A DNA stretch of 64,000 bases from Micromonospora endolithica (GCF_003626595.1 NZ_RBAK01000009.1:186001-250000), one strand, 5' to 3'. Counted from the stretch's first letter, positions 1 to 8,372 are shown. A program made the numbers and translations. The notes: generated by a model not told the origin, from the letters alone.

Positions 1-2
1 TG

Positions 3-440
3 TTCGGCGGTTTCCGGCAGCGCGCCGAACAGACGTACCGCATCCTCCAGGCGCGGGAGACGGCGTTCCTGCTGGTCGCGGCGCCGGAGCCGGACGCGGT
101 CCGGGAGGCCGCCTACTTCGCCAGCCGGCTGGGCGAGGAGAAGATGCCGCTCGCCGGTCTGGTGCTCAACCGGGTGCACCGCCCGGCGGCGGACCTGGGC
201 GCCGCGGAGAGCCTGGCCGCCGCGGAGCGGCTGGCCGAGGCCGGCGGCCACGAGGGCACCGCCGACGTGCTGCGGGCCCACGCCGCGCTGGCCCAGCAGG
301 CGGTACGCGAGCAGCAGGTGGCCCAACGGTTCACCGAGGCGTTCCCGACGGTGCCGACGGCATCGGTGACGGCACAGCCCGCCGACGTGCACGACGTCGA
401 CGGGCTGCGGACGATCGGTGCGGCGATCAGCCGACCGTGA
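3..440 (+). CDS. ArsA-type ATPase, C-terminal part (5' truncated)
   Basis: The frame is open from the first bases of the window and stops at TGA 438-440, so only the last 145 residues are present. It reads through FRQRAEQTYRIL, a VAAPEPDAVREA segment, and AGLVLNRVH, which match the C-terminal half of the ArsA/Get3-like anion-transporting ATPases of actinobacteria. The Walker A part lies outside the window. In actinobacteria such a gene sits directly beside wblA/whiB4 and a class A PBP, the arrangement seen here, which supports the call. Substrate and partner are not known from the sequence. Confidence 0.75.
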   Translation, partial: FGGFRQRAEQTYRILQARETAFLLVAAPEPDAVREAAYFASRLGEEKMPLAGLVLNRVHRPAADLGAAESLAAAERLAEAGGHEGTADVLRAHAALAQQAVREQQVAQRFTEAFPTVPTASVTAQPADVHDVDGLRTIGAAISRP

Positions 441-446
441 CCGGCG

Positions 447-770
447 TCAACCGGCGCTGGCGACCAGGATCTTGTCCTTGCCGCCGGCCTTGTCCTTGGC
501 GTTCTTGCGCATCGCGGCCTCGAACATCTTCCGCCAGCTCGTCACCTGCGGGTGGCGGCGCAGCAGCGCACGGCGTTCGCGCTCGGTCATCCCGCCCCAC
601 ACACCGAACTCGATCCGGTTGTCCAGCGCGTCGGCCAGGCACTCGTACCGGACCGGGCAGCTGCGGCAGATGCGCTTCGCCACGTTCTGCTCGGCGCCCT
701 GTACGAACAACGCGTCCGGATCCCCGTTCTGACACGCCGCCAGCGACGGCCAGTCAGTGACCATGCCCAT
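447..770 (-). CDS. wblA: WhiB-family [4Fe-4S] regulator, WblA/WhiB4 type
   Basis: A protein of 107 residues with the four WhiB cysteines at C13, C35, C38 and C44, the spacing that binds a redox- or NO-sensitive 4Fe-4S cluster, followed by the GVWGG turn (56-60) and a basic C-terminal tail rich in Lys and Arg for DNA contact. The neighbours (ArsA-type ATPase on one side, PonA2-type PBP on the other) identify it as the orthologue of Streptomyces wblA and mycobacterial whiB4; those proteins act in developmental control, antibiotic repression and oxidative-stress response. It converges with the ATPase gene, leaving 6 bases between the stops. The family call is certain; the sub-family call rests on gene order. 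Confidence 0.9.
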   Translation of the reverse strand: MGMVTDWPSLAACQNGDPDALFVQGAEQNVAKRICRSCPVRYECLADALDNRIEFGVWGGMTERERRALLRRHPQVTSWRKMFEAAMRKNAKDKAGGKDKILVASAG

Positions 771-1173
771 GTGTACACGTCCCCCCTTGCAGTACTACCG
801 ACCCCGTCGCGGACCAGCCGGCAATTCCCCCCGGTCGCCCGGCCGGCCTTCCCCAAGGCGGCACGGGCGACATGTGGCGCTGTCGCCGCCACCATCATGC
901 TCTGTAGTTAGCTGATTACGCAACGTTGTCGGCGAAATCCATCATTCCGGACACTCCCGGCTTCCCGGGCTGTTGACCGCCGCTTACCCGGCCGGAGTCG
1001 GTGAAAACGCTGCGCGCCGTCCCCGACAGGGGAGAGACTCGGTGCCGCATCCACGCAACCTCGGACCGGGGGTCGTGCGTTTAGCACAACGAGGTCGGCG
1101 CGCGCAGGAAATGGGGGAAAGACGCCCCGGCGCCCCTCGATCCCTGTTCGCGTACCCTGTCGAGGTGACCTGG
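771..1173. other. Gene-free divergent control region between wblA and ponA2
   Basis: About 400 bases with no convincing gene. An in-frame extension of ponA2 back to 973 is open, but its translation is Arg/Gly-rich and lacks features expected of a PBP N-terminus. The region must hold the promoters for both divergent genes; I could not pick a clear -35/-10 pair or operator. Confidence 0.5.
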
Positions 1174-3597
1174 ATGCGGAAACGTGACCACAATGTCTTC
1201 ACCAACGCCGCATCGCTGCTGATCTGCGGCCTACTGGCCGGCGTGGTGGTGGCGGCGGCGGCCTTCCCCGCGGTGGCGATGTCCGGCCTGGCCGCCAAGG
1301 CCGGCGCGGAGACCTTCGGCGCGCTGCCGACGGAGTTGACCGTGGCCCGCTCGCCGCAGATCACCTATCTCTACGCCTCGGACGGCAAGACACTGCTGGC
1401 GTCGATGTACGACGAGAACCGGCGCGACGTCAAGCTCAAGGACGTCGCCCCGATCATGCGGCAGGCGATCATCGCGGCCGAGGACCACGACTTCTACAAG
1501 CACAACGGCGTCGACCTCAACGGTGTCGCCCGCGCCTTCGTCAACAACAGCTCCGGTGCCGACCGGCAGGGCGCCTCGACGCTGACCATGCAGTACGTCC
1601 GGCTGGCCATCGCGTACTCGGCGACCCACCCGGCCGACGTGGTCGCGGCCACCGAGGACACCAGCGCCCGCAAGCTGCGCGAGATGCGCTACGCCCTCCA
1701 GATCGACAAGGAGCTCTCCAAGGACGAGATCCTGGAGCGCTACCTGAACATCGCCGCCTTCGGCAACGGCGCGTACGGCATCGGCGCCGCCAGCCAGGTC
1801 TACTTCAACAAGAAGCCGAAGGACCTCAAGATCGAGGAAGCGGCCATGCTGGCCGGGATGGTGAAGGCGCCGAGCGCGTTCAACCCCACCACCAAGAGCG
1901 GCAAGCCGCAGGCGTTGGACCGCCGCAACTACGTCATCGAGAACATGGTCGAGACCGGCGCCATCACCCGGGAGCAGGCCGACGCCGCCAAGAAGGTCGA
2001 GCTGAAGGTGGTGGGCGAGCGGGCCCCGAACGGTTGCGTCCAGGCCACCGACAACAAGTGGGGCTTCTTCTGCGACGCCGTCTACCGCTGGTGGATGCAG
2101 CAGGAGACGTTCGGCTCCACCACCTACGACCGGGAGCGGCGGCTGAAGAGCGGCGCCTACCACATCACCACCACCCTCGACGTGCAGGCCCAGCGGGGCG
2201 CGGACAAGGCGGTCCGCAAGGCGAAGAAGGAGACCTCCAAGGAGGCCGCCATGGTGGCGGTGGTCGAGCCCGGGACCGGTCGGATCCGGGCGCTGTCGGT
2301 CAACCGCACCTTCAAGCTCGACGACCCGAAGAGCCCGAAGAACAAGCCGCACAGCGACCCGAAGCTGCGGAAGAAGGGCAAGCGGGGCAACTACCCGAGC
2401 ACCGTCAACCCGCTGCTCACCGGCGGCGACGGGATCACCGGCTACCAGGCCGGCTCGACCTTCAAGATCTTCACCATCGTCGCGGCGCTGGAGAAGGGCA
2501 TCCCGCTCAGCTACACGATGAACGCCCCGCAGCAGTTCAAGTCGGAATACATCGTCGAGGAGGGCAGCCCCGCCGCCTGTAAGGGCACCAACAAGTACTG
2601 CCCGACCAACTCCGGACTGAAGGCCGGCGGCGTGCAGAACATGTGGAGCGCCTTCTCCGCCTCGATCAACACCTACTTCGTGCCGCTGCAGCAGCAGGTC
2701 GGCGCGGAGAACGTGGTGGACGTCGCCAAGCGGCTCGGCATCAACTTCCGGGTCGGCCAGGAGAACGCCTGGGCCAACGACAAGGAGGCGGCGCACGACT
2801 GGGGAGCGTTCACGCTGGGCGTCTCCTCGGCCACGCCGCTTGACCTGGCCAACGCGTACGCGACGCTCGCCGCAGACGGCAAGTACTGCGAGCCGATCCC
2901 GGTGCAGGAGATCAAGGGACCGGACGGCAAGAAGCTCGACATCGCCAACCCGAACTGTGAGAAGCGGGTCAGCACCGAGGTCGCCCGCGCCGCCGTCGAC
3001 GCCGCCCGCTGCCCGGTCGGGGACAGCTCCTCGACCAGCAAGTGCGGCGGCAGCCGCACCGCTGCCGCGGTGAAGCAGGAGGTCAAGGCCCCGGTCGCCG
3101 GCAAGTCCGGCACCACCGACTCGGAGAAGACCGCCGCCCTGGTCGCGATGACCAAGCAGTACGCGGTCGCCGGCATCATGGCCGACCCGGACTGGCCGCA
3201 GACCAACGTCAAGATGAAGCACTCCCCGAAGGACGGCATCAACCCGCCGGTCTACGAGACGCTCCGCGACGCCATGAAGGGCAAGGACCGCATCGACTTC
3301 GAGCCGCCGGGCAAGAAGATCTCCGAGGGTGACCAACGCAGCATCCCCGGGGTGAAGTGCGCGCCCGTCGAGACGGCGAAGAACCGGATCGAGGGCGCCG
3401 GCTTCGACGCGGTGGTCTCCGACGTCAAGGTCACGTCGGAGTGCCCCGCCGGCACCGCGGCCGGCACCAGCCCCGACGGCCGGACGATCAAGGGTGGCGT
3501 GGTCACCATCCAGATCAGTGAGGGCGGCGGCGCGGCCCCCGGACCCGGTGGCACGCCGCCCAACCCGGGCCGTCCGCCGGGTCGCCCCGGCGGCTGA
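1174..3597 (+). CDS. ponA2: Class A penicillin-binding protein with PASTA domain (PonA2 type)
   Basis: A bifunctional peptidoglycan synthase of 807 residues. I chose ATG 1174 because GAGG lies 8 bases upstream and a signal-anchor helix follows at once (about 12-37). The GT51 transglycosylase carries the catalytic Glu in AAEDHDFY (E103) and the YLNIAAFGNGAYGIGAAS segment. The transpeptidase has SxxK at S428 (GSTFKIF) and KSGTT at K644. A single C-terminal PASTA domain (about 720-790) ends in a Gly/Pro tail. Length and layout match mycobacterial PonA2 (about 810 residues). The enzyme is anchored in the membrane and builds and cross-links cell wall glycan on the outside. Its position after wblA is the conserved one. 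Confidence 0.93.
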   Translation: MRKRDHNVFTNAASLLICGLLAGVVVAAAAFPAVAMSGLAAKAGAETFGALPTELTVARSPQITYLYASDGKTLLASMYDENRRDVKLKDVAPIMRQAIIAAEDHDFYKHNGVDLNGVARAFVNNSSGADRQGASTLTMQYVRLAIAYSATHPADVVAATEDTSARKLREMRYALQIDKELSKDEILERYLNIAAFGNGAYGIGAASQVYFNKKPKDLKIEEAAMLAGMVKAPSAFNPTTKSGKPQALDRRNYVIENMVETGAITREQADAAKKVELKVVGERAPNGCVQATDNKWGFFCDAVYRWWMQQETFGSTTYDRERRLKSGAYHITTTLDVQAQRGADKAVRKAKKETSKEAAMVAVVEPGTGRIRALSVNRTFKLDDPKSPKNKPHSDPKLRKKGKRGNYPSTVNPLLTGGDGITGYQAGSTFKIFTIVAALEKGIPLSYTMNAPQQFKSEYIVEEGSPAACKGTNKYCPTNSGLKAGGVQNMWSAFSASINTYFVPLQQQVGAENVVDVAKRLGINFRVGQENAWANDKEAAHDWGAFTLGVSSATPLDLANAYATLAADGKYCEPIPVQEIKGPDGKKLDIANPNCEKRVSTEVARAAVDAARCPVGDSSSTSKCGGSRTAAAVKQEVKAPVAGKSGTTDSEKTAALVAMTKQYAVAGIMADPDWPQTNVKMKHSPKDGINPPVYETLRDAMKGKDRIDFEPPGKKISEGDQRSIPGVKCAPVETAKNRIEGAGFDAVVSDVKVTSECPAGTAAGTSPDGRTIKGGVVTIQISEGGGAAPGPGGTPPNPGRPPGRPGG

Positions 3598-3617
3598 GCC
3601 GCACGTCGTCCCGCGCA

Positions 3618-3653
3618 ACGGGCGGGCACCCCGACAACGGGGTGCCCGCCCGT
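3618..3653. terminator. Bidirectional hairpin terminator
   Basis: A perfect inverted repeat with 16-bp arms (3618-3633 and 3638-3653) around a loop ACAA, between the convergent ponA2 and YqeY-like genes. There is no long T run on either side, as is common for actinobacterial terminators. Confidence 0.75.
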
Positions 3654-3674
3654 TCCGTTCAGCTGTGGACGGCG

Positions 3675-4130
3675 TCAGAGGCCGAGCTGTCGGCGTACCT
3701 CGGCGGCGACCCGGCCACCCTCGGCCCGGCCGGCCACCGCGGCCTGGGCCGCCTTCATGGCCGGGCCCAGCTGCGCCCGACCGCTGAAGCCGCCCGCGGC
3801 GAGCGCCCCCGCGACCAGTTCGGTCAGTTCGTCGGCGGAGAGCTGCTTCGGCAGGTAGCGCTCCAGCACCTCACCCTCGGCAACTTCCTTGCTCGCCTGC
3901 TCGGTGCGGCCCGCGTCGGCGAAGGCGGTCGCGGCCTCCCGCCGCTTCTTCGCCTCCTTGGTCAGCACCGAGAGCACCTCGTCGTCGGTGAGTTCGCGCT
4001 TGGCCTTGCCGGCGACCTCGGCGGTGCCGACGGCGGCGAGGGCCATCCGCAGGGTCGAGGTGGTCAGCTCGTCGCGCGCCTTGAGGGCGGCGCGCATGTC
4101 GGCGGTGAGACGGTCCTTCAACGTGCTCAT
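3675..4130 (-). CDS. GatB/YqeY domain-containing protein
   Basis: A protein of 151 residues with the YqeY fold pattern: an N-terminal helical MSTLKDRLTADMRAALKARD segment, the conserved TSTLRMALAAV helix, an EAKKRREA stretch, and YLPKQLSADEL leading to the small tail domain seen in the last part of GatB. Stand-alone YqeY proteins are thought to bind tRNA or tRNA amidotransferase components, but the biochemical role is not settled. ATG at 4128-4130 is close to the start of the divergent phosphoesterase gene (4156), so the two share a 25-base promoter space, which suggests at least one short or leaderless transcript. Confidence 0.85.
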   Translation of the reverse strand: MSTLKDRLTADMRAALKARDELTTSTLRMALAAVGTAEVAGKAKRELTDDEVLSVLTKEAKKRREAATAFADAGRTEQASKEVAEGEVLERYLPKQLSADELTELVAGALAAGGFSGRAQLGPAMKAAQAAVAGRAEGGRVAAEVRRQLGL

Positions 4131-4155
4131 GGACGGTCAAACTACCCTGGTCGCC

Positions 4156-5049
4156 ATGCGAAAGCGCACACTATTCCGGCTCGCGACCGCCACCGCCACC
4201 CTCGGCGCGGCCACCCTGGCGTACGCGTCCCTCGTCGAGCGCAACATGTTCACCCTGCGGCGGTACGACGTGCCGGTGCTGCCGGCCGACGCCGAACCGC
4301 TGCGCGTGCTGCACCTGTCGGACCTGCACATGATGCCCGACCAGCGGCGCAAGCAGGACTGGGTGGCGTCGCTGGCCGCCCTCGACCCCGACCTGGTGGT
4401 GGTGACCGGGGACAACATGGCACACCCCGGCGCGGTGCCCGGCGTGCTGCGGGCCCTGCAACCGCTGCTCGACCATCCGGGTGCGTTCGTGTTCGGCTCC
4501 AACGACTACACCGGGCCGGTCATCAAGAACCCCCTCACCTACTTCGTGCCCAAGCGGGAGTACGCCGAGGGGGTCGACCTGCCGTACGAGGAGCTGCGGG
4601 ACGTCTTCACCGGCGCCGGCTGGGCCGACCTGAACAACGCCCGCACCAACCTGAAGGCCGGCGGTCGCCTGGTCGAGCTGGTCGGCGTTGACGACCCACA
4701 CATCGAACGGGACGACTACGCCGCCGTCGCCGGCCCGGCCTCCCCCTCCGCCGACCTGTCCATCGCGCTCACCCACTCCCCGGAGCCGGCCGTGCTCGAC
4801 CAGATGGCCGCCGACGGATTCGGCCTGCTGCTGGCCGGTCACACCCACGGCGGCCAGGTCTGCGTGCCCGGCGTCGGCGCGCTGGTGACCAACTGCGGAC
4901 TGCCCCGGTCGATGGCGAAGGGCCTGCACCGCTGGCCCGGCTCGGACTCGTGGCTGCACGTCTCCGCCGGCCTCGGCACCCACCCGACCGCGCCGGTCCG
5001 GTTCGCCTGCCGGCCCGAGGCGAGCATCCTGACGCTGATCCCCCGCTGA
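4156..5049 (+). CDS. Membrane-anchored metallophosphoesterase (YkuE-like)
   Basis: A protein of 297 residues starting at ATG 4156 with a short hydrophobic anchor (LFRLATATATLGAATLAYAS). The calcineurin-like metal-binding motifs follow in order: HLSDLHM, VVTGDN, GSNDY (in the place of GNHE, a variant seen in actinobacterial members) and AGHTHGGQV. The gene order with ponA2 mirrors the mycobacterial locus. The substrate is unknown; YkuE-type enzymes act at the membrane. The frame is open far upstream to 3889, but that part is antisense to the YqeY-like gene and is not needed. Confidence 0.88.
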   Translation: MRKRTLFRLATATATLGAATLAYASLVERNMFTLRRYDVPVLPADAEPLRVLHLSDLHMMPDQRRKQDWVASLAALDPDLVVVTGDNMAHPGAVPGVLRALQPLLDHPGAFVFGSNDYTGPVIKNPLTYFVPKREYAEGVDLPYEELRDVFTGAGWADLNNARTNLKAGGRLVELVGVDDPHIERDDYAAVAGPASPSADLSIALTHSPEPAVLDQMAADGFGLLLAGHTHGGQVCVPGVGALVTNCGLPRSMAKGLHRWPGSDSWLHVSAGLGTHPTAPVRFACRPEASILTLIPR

Positions 5050-5101
5050 CCAGCGGCTCCCGCTGCTCGGCCTGCTCGCGCCGCTCGGCCTGCTCGGCCC
5101 C

Positions 5102-5157
5102 CGCGATCTTGGGAAGGTTTTGGCCCCTCCGAGGGCCGTTCTCTTCCAAGATCGGCG
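5102..5157. repeat. Palindromic intergenic element with GATCTTGG ends
   Basis: An imperfect inverted repeat whose outer arms are GATCTTGGGAAG and CTTCCAAGATC and whose inner arms are GGCCC and GGGCC. It lies between the phosphoesterase stop and tRNA-Pro, so it may end transcription or be a REP-like element. Confidence 0.55.
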
Positions 5158-5226
5158 GGTGGCCGAGCGGGAGGGGTACCGAGTTTGACCCTGGCAACGG
5201 GTGGGCTACTATTTGTCGGCACGCCT

Positions 5227-5302
<76 letters not shown>

Positions 5303-5311
5303 GAGATGGGC

Positions 5312-5346
5312 AAGGCCAGGTGAGAGGGCATCTCACCTGGCCTTTT
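5312..5346 (+). terminator. Intrinsic terminator after tRNA-Pro
   Basis: A 13-bp perfect stem (5312-5324 with 5332-5344), a 7-base loop, and a run of T at 5343-5347. It lies inside the element, just past attL, so the element appears to have brought a replacement terminator for the tRNA it split. Confidence 0.85.
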
Positions 5347-5376
5347 TCCATGCCTGCCGTAATCTAAGCCATTGAT

Positions 5377-6621
5377 CTAGGCCACTTCCTTGCCGCCCTT
5401 CTGGTGATCGTCTTCGTCGGAAGTCAGCGGAAAGTCAGCGAACGACTCCCGCACCCGGTCCGCGCCGGCCTCGAACGCGTGCGTGTAGCGGTCGAGCGTG
5501 GTCGAGATCTGCTCGTGCCCCATCACGCGGGCAACGTCGTTGAGCGGTACGCCGTCGGTGATCAGCCAGGTGGCGTAGGAATGCCGCAGGTCGTGGAAGC
5601 GCAACCCGCCTTGCGCCATGCGAGACACGCGGGCGCGGGCAACCCGCCGGTTCGGGAGTTCCTCGCTGACCTCGTTGCCGTCGCGATCCCGCCACGTCGC
5701 GCGCCACGCGCGGGGACCGACCTGGGCCACCTGGCCAAGCAACCCGGCACGCACGAGCGCCGGCCGCCAGATCCACGCCCGGAAGACCGTGCGGCGCATC
5801 GAGCCGCCCGCCTCGTTGGTGAAGACCTCGCCGGCCGCGCCCGGCGGCACGGCCTTGCGGTGGCGCCGCAGCTCCCGCACCGCGAACGGCGGCAGCGGCA
5901 CCGTGCGCCGGCCAGCGCGCGACTTCGGGTAGGGCTTGAACGTCACCGTGCCAGCCACCTCAACGCCGACCCGGCTGACCTTCACCGTGGCCTTGTCCAG
6001 GTCGATCGCGTCCCATGTCAGGCCCACGCACTCACCCCACCGCAGCCCGGTCCCGCCCGCCAGCGCCACCAACGCCCGGTAGCGCTCCGGGATCTCCGGC
6101 AGCAGGGCCGCGAACGCCTCTCGGGTGATGACCTGCTCATCGGCGTCGGTGCGGCGACGCTTGGGCAGGCGCACGCCGTCGGCCGGGTTCTCCGCGATGA
6201 TGCGATCCCGGACGGCCAGCGCCAGCACGGCGCGCAGCAGACGGCAGCACTCCCGAACGGTCGCCGGGGCCAGGCGCTGCCCCAGTTCGGTCGCCCACTG
6301 CTGAACGTCGGAGTGGTTGATCCGGCCCACCGGGACCGCGCCCCAGCGAGGCAGCACCCGGTGCCGCATGACCGAAGCGTCCCGAGCGATGGTCACCACC
6401 TCGTCGTTGCGGCCAGCGGTCCACTTAGCCGCGTAGACCTCGAAGAGCACACGGCCGGCGTGTGGGTCGACGTAGGTACCTCGGCTGAGCGCTGCCTCCG
6501 TCTCGGCGAGAAAGTCTCTCGCCTGGCGCTTGGTCGGAAAGGTCTTGGCCTTCTGTCGGCCGGTCGCGTCCCGCCAGTTGGCGCGGTAGGTGCCGGCGTC
6601 GGTTCGGATGACGAATCCCAC
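5377..6621 (-). CDS. int: Tyrosine-family site-specific integrase
   Basis: A protein of 414 residues with an N-terminal arm-binding domain (about 3-45), a SAM-like core-binding domain (about 55-145) and a catalytic domain with all key residues visible: R194 (GLRWGE), K233 in the beta-hairpin, H343 and R346 (HDLRHSY), H369 (MGHEQ) and the nucleophile Y379 (LDRYTH). It ends 75 bases from attL and is transcribed towards it. It should integrate and, with the excisionase, excise the 8.8-kb element at tRNA-Pro. Odd feature: residues about 304-331, inserted between the hairpin and box II, resemble the N-terminal arm-binding motif. The C-terminal tail is acidic then basic. Confidence 0.95.
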   Translation of the reverse strand: MGFVIRTDAGTYRANWRDATGRQKAKTFPTKRQARDFLAETEAALSRGTYVDPHAGRVLFEVYAAKWTAGRNDEVVTIARDASVMRHRVLPRWGAVPVGRINHSDVQQWATELGQRLAPATVRECCRLLRAVLALAVRDRIIAENPADGVRLPKRRRTDADEQVITREAFAALLPEIPERYRALVALAGGTGLRWGECVGLTWDAIDLDKATVKVSRVGVEVAGTVTFKPYPKSRAGRRTVPLPPFAVRELRRHRKAVPPGAAGEVFTNEAGGSMRRTVFRAWIWRPALVRAGLLGQVAQVGPRAWRATWRDRDGNEVSEELPNRRVARARVSRMAQGGLRFHDLRHSYATWLITDGVPLNDVARVMGHEQISTTLDRYTHAFEAGADRVRESFADFPLTSDEDDHQKGGKEVA

Positions 6622-7075
6622 GGTCGTGAATCTCCTCGTCTCGGTGACGGTATGTGACCTCTGACGCGGCCGGTGATCGGCCGCGCTAGCAGGTCTTGCG
6701 GGGGTGCGGATTCGCGTTCTGGCCGGGCGTGGGGGTGTTTCTGCTGGTGGGCTGCTATCTGCTATGCCGCTGGTGGGGCCGGTGGTTGGCTGCTAGCGGG
6801 GTTGCTATCGCTAGCAGGGCGGGCCGCTATCGATTGCAGGTCTGCTAGCGCGGTCGACTGGCGTCGGTTGGTGACGGAGCGTGGACCTGGCGGGTGAGGC
6901 GTCGCGGTCGTCTAGCGCTGCTGAACCCACGTCGGTCGGCCGCTGCGGAGGGGTTCAGCCGTTCTGACCGGTGGTGCCGATAGGCGCTAGGTGCCAGGTG
7001 GGGGCGGGGTTGGGCCGCTAGCGGTGCCGCTAGGTCTAGCGGGTGGTGGCGCTAGACCTAGCGGCACGGTGGCGG
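6622..7075. repeat. CTAG-rich noncoding segment between int and xis
   Basis: About 450 bases with no plausible gene. It contains 11 CTAG tetramers, a rare word in this genome, many of them inside GCTAGC or CGCTAGCA units. One inverted pair is TGCTAGCG (6791-6798) with CGCTAGCA (6809-6816). The densest part is the hairpin at 7024-7067. It is a likely protein-binding or control region of the element. Confidence 0.6.
7024..7067. promoter_or_regulatory. Perfect 18-bp inverted repeat downstream of xis
   Basis: Arms at 7024-7041 and 7050-7067 are perfectly complementary around GGTGGTGG; each arm holds two CTAG words. The structure begins 9 bases past the xis stop (minus strand). It could act as a terminator-like brake between xis and int or as a binding site for an element-encoded protein. 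Confidence 0.6.
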
Positions 7076-7405
7076 CTACGCGCCGTCGCGGCGGCGCTGC
7101 TGGCGTTGCTCGCGGCGCTCGATGGCGGCTAGCTCCTTTTCGACGTCTTCGACGCTGGCGGTGGGGAGTCCGTCGATCCATTCGTGGAGGCGGCGCTTGG
7201 GTACGGCCCACCGGCCGCCGAGCTTGAGTGCGGGGATTTCTCCGGAGCGGACCAGGGCGTAGGTGGAGCCGAGGGACAGGCGCAGGATCTCTGCGGTTTC
7301 GGCGACGGTGTAGACGGCGCTGACGACGGGGGCGCGGCGGGTGGTGGAGATGCCTCCCGCCTCGGTTGGGGTGGGGCGCTGCGGGAACGGGATGACCGTG
7401 CTCAC
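7076..7405 (-). CDS. xis: Excisionase-type HTH protein (Xis)
   Basis: A protein of 109 residues with a MerR/excisionase-type winged helix at about 31-76: YTVAETAEILRLS, GSTYALVRSGEIPALKLGGRW and VPKRRLHEWI. The C-terminus is a charged helix rich in Glu, Arg and Gln. Such proteins bend attachment-site DNA and push tyrosine integrases towards excision. It lies upstream of int on the same strand, as in pSAM2-like elements, but separated by the CTAG-rich segment. A short hairpin (7437-7444 with 7454-7461) sits just upstream of the start, probably in the promoter. Confidence 0.85.
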   Translation of the reverse strand: MSTVIPFPQRPTPTEAGGISTTRRAPVVSAVYTVAETAEILRLSLGSTYALVRSGEIPALKLGGRWAVPKRRLHEWIDGLPTASVEDVEKELAAIERREQRQQRRRDGA

Positions 7406-7759
7406 GGGTGCTTCCTCCTGGGTGGCGGTACTACTTCGCCGACTGCTGGTAGTAGTCGGCGGCGACGTAGTAGGCGGGTAGCGGTAGCGGCTGTCGGGGG
7501 TCGGTGGAGCGCTGTGGGGCGGGTTTTCGGGGTGTCGGCGGGGGTGCCGCTACCCGCTACCTGTGGTTGTTTGGGCTGCTGGGGCCGGTAGCGGCAGGGG
7601 TAGCGGTGGCGCTACCTGGTAGCGGCTGGCCGCTACCTCGCGCCGGGATTGCGGTGGGTGGTGGGCTGCGGTCGGTGCGGGTCGCGGCGGCGCGACCGGT
7701 CGCGGGTTGCGGTTGCCGCCTGGCGGTGACGCAACGCCCGCGGTCGAGCTGGGCGGCGC

Positions 7760-7781
7760 GGTGACAACCGGGGTTGTCACC
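7760..7781. promoter_or_regulatory. GGTGACAACC palindrome
   Basis: A perfect 10-bp inverted repeat with GG at the centre. A close relative, GGTGACAACC followed by GGTTGAC, lies at about 9956-9974 between the ATPase and HNH genes, so this looks like a repeated binding site inside the element. Confidence 0.5.
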
Positions 7782-8260
7782 AGGTGGCTTGCGTCGCCGG
7801 TCGGCTAGGAGGTGCCCGGTCGTCGTGGTGGCCGCTGGCGCGGGTGGGCGGGGTGGTCGGCTGGCGGGTCCTAGACCGCTAGGTCCCTGGTGGGCGGCGG
7901 GTTCGGCTCCTAGGGGTGCTCCTAGGTCTAGGAGGTGCCGGGTCCTAGGGCTAGGAGGGTCGGCGGCCGGGTGACGAACGCCTGCCGGCGGGGTTGCGTC
8001 ACGCCCGCTGTGCGGCTTCCTGCCGGCCGTTCCCGGCCAGCCCATCCCTTGTGGAGGGTCAGCAGAGCGGGGCGGCGGATCGGCGTAGGGCGGGCGGTTG
8101 AGAGGGCCGTAGGCGCATGATCCGCGCTGGGCCGGGGTTAGGCCATGCGCCGATGCGTCTCGGCGGCTCTCAGCGGGCCGCATTCGGCGGGTGGCGGTTC
8201 GTACCGGACGTGCTTGAGGGCGTTGGTTCGGTAGATGCTGCGGGATCGGGTCTCGTGGCG

Positions 8261-8362
8261 CTGACACGTTGACACTCCCTCGGGATCGTGGCGTTGGTGC
8301 TGGTCGCGGCGGGTGCGGCGCTGTCAACGCCGACCGTTGACAGGCGTTGACAGCGCTGACAC
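8261..8362. repeat. Iteron-like GTTGACA / GCTGACA repeats
   Basis: Within about 100 bases are GCTGACAC, GTTGACAC, the inverse CTGTCAAC, then GTTGACAG twice and GCTGACAC, spaced roughly one to two helical turns apart. The cluster lies immediately downstream of the RepA-like ATPase gene. Clustered short direct repeats next to a rep gene are typical of replication origins; here that role is an inference. Confidence 0.45.
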
Positions 8363-8372
8363 CTGGCCGCCC

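Larger units (their letters stand above)
7406..8372. repeat. Large repeat-dense region, candidate origin/control zone of the element
   Basis: Nearly 1 kb without a convincing gene. One long minus-strand frame (7557-8327) is open, but its product is low-complexity Pro/Arg/Ala with no domain and no ribosome site I could see. Four repeat classes occur in order: nine GTAGC/GCTAC units at about 7478-7636; a perfect GGTGACAACC palindrome at 7760-7781 with related GTGACGCAA or TTGCGTCAC words at about 7727 and 7994; eight CTAG words at 7805-7954, mostly as CCTAGG or CTAGGA; and TTGACA-type repeats at about 8261-8362. This layout is like iteron and operator arrays of replicating elements. Confidence 0.5.

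Noticed and set aside
1231..3618. Very long open frame antisense to ponA2 (795 codons)
   Set aside because: It is a shadow of a GC-rich gene: the product is Leu/Val/Gly/Arg-rich with no domain, and the sense strand encodes a clear PBP.
3889..4155. Longer start for the metallophosphoesterase
   Set aside because: The extra part is antisense to the YqeY-like gene; ATG 4156 gives the membrane anchor at the right place.
7557..8327. 256-codon minus-strand frame in the element's repeat zone
   Set aside because: The product is Pro/Ala/Arg/Thr-rich with no order, and the DNA consists of short repeats and palindromes; no ribosome site seen. I treat it as noncoding.
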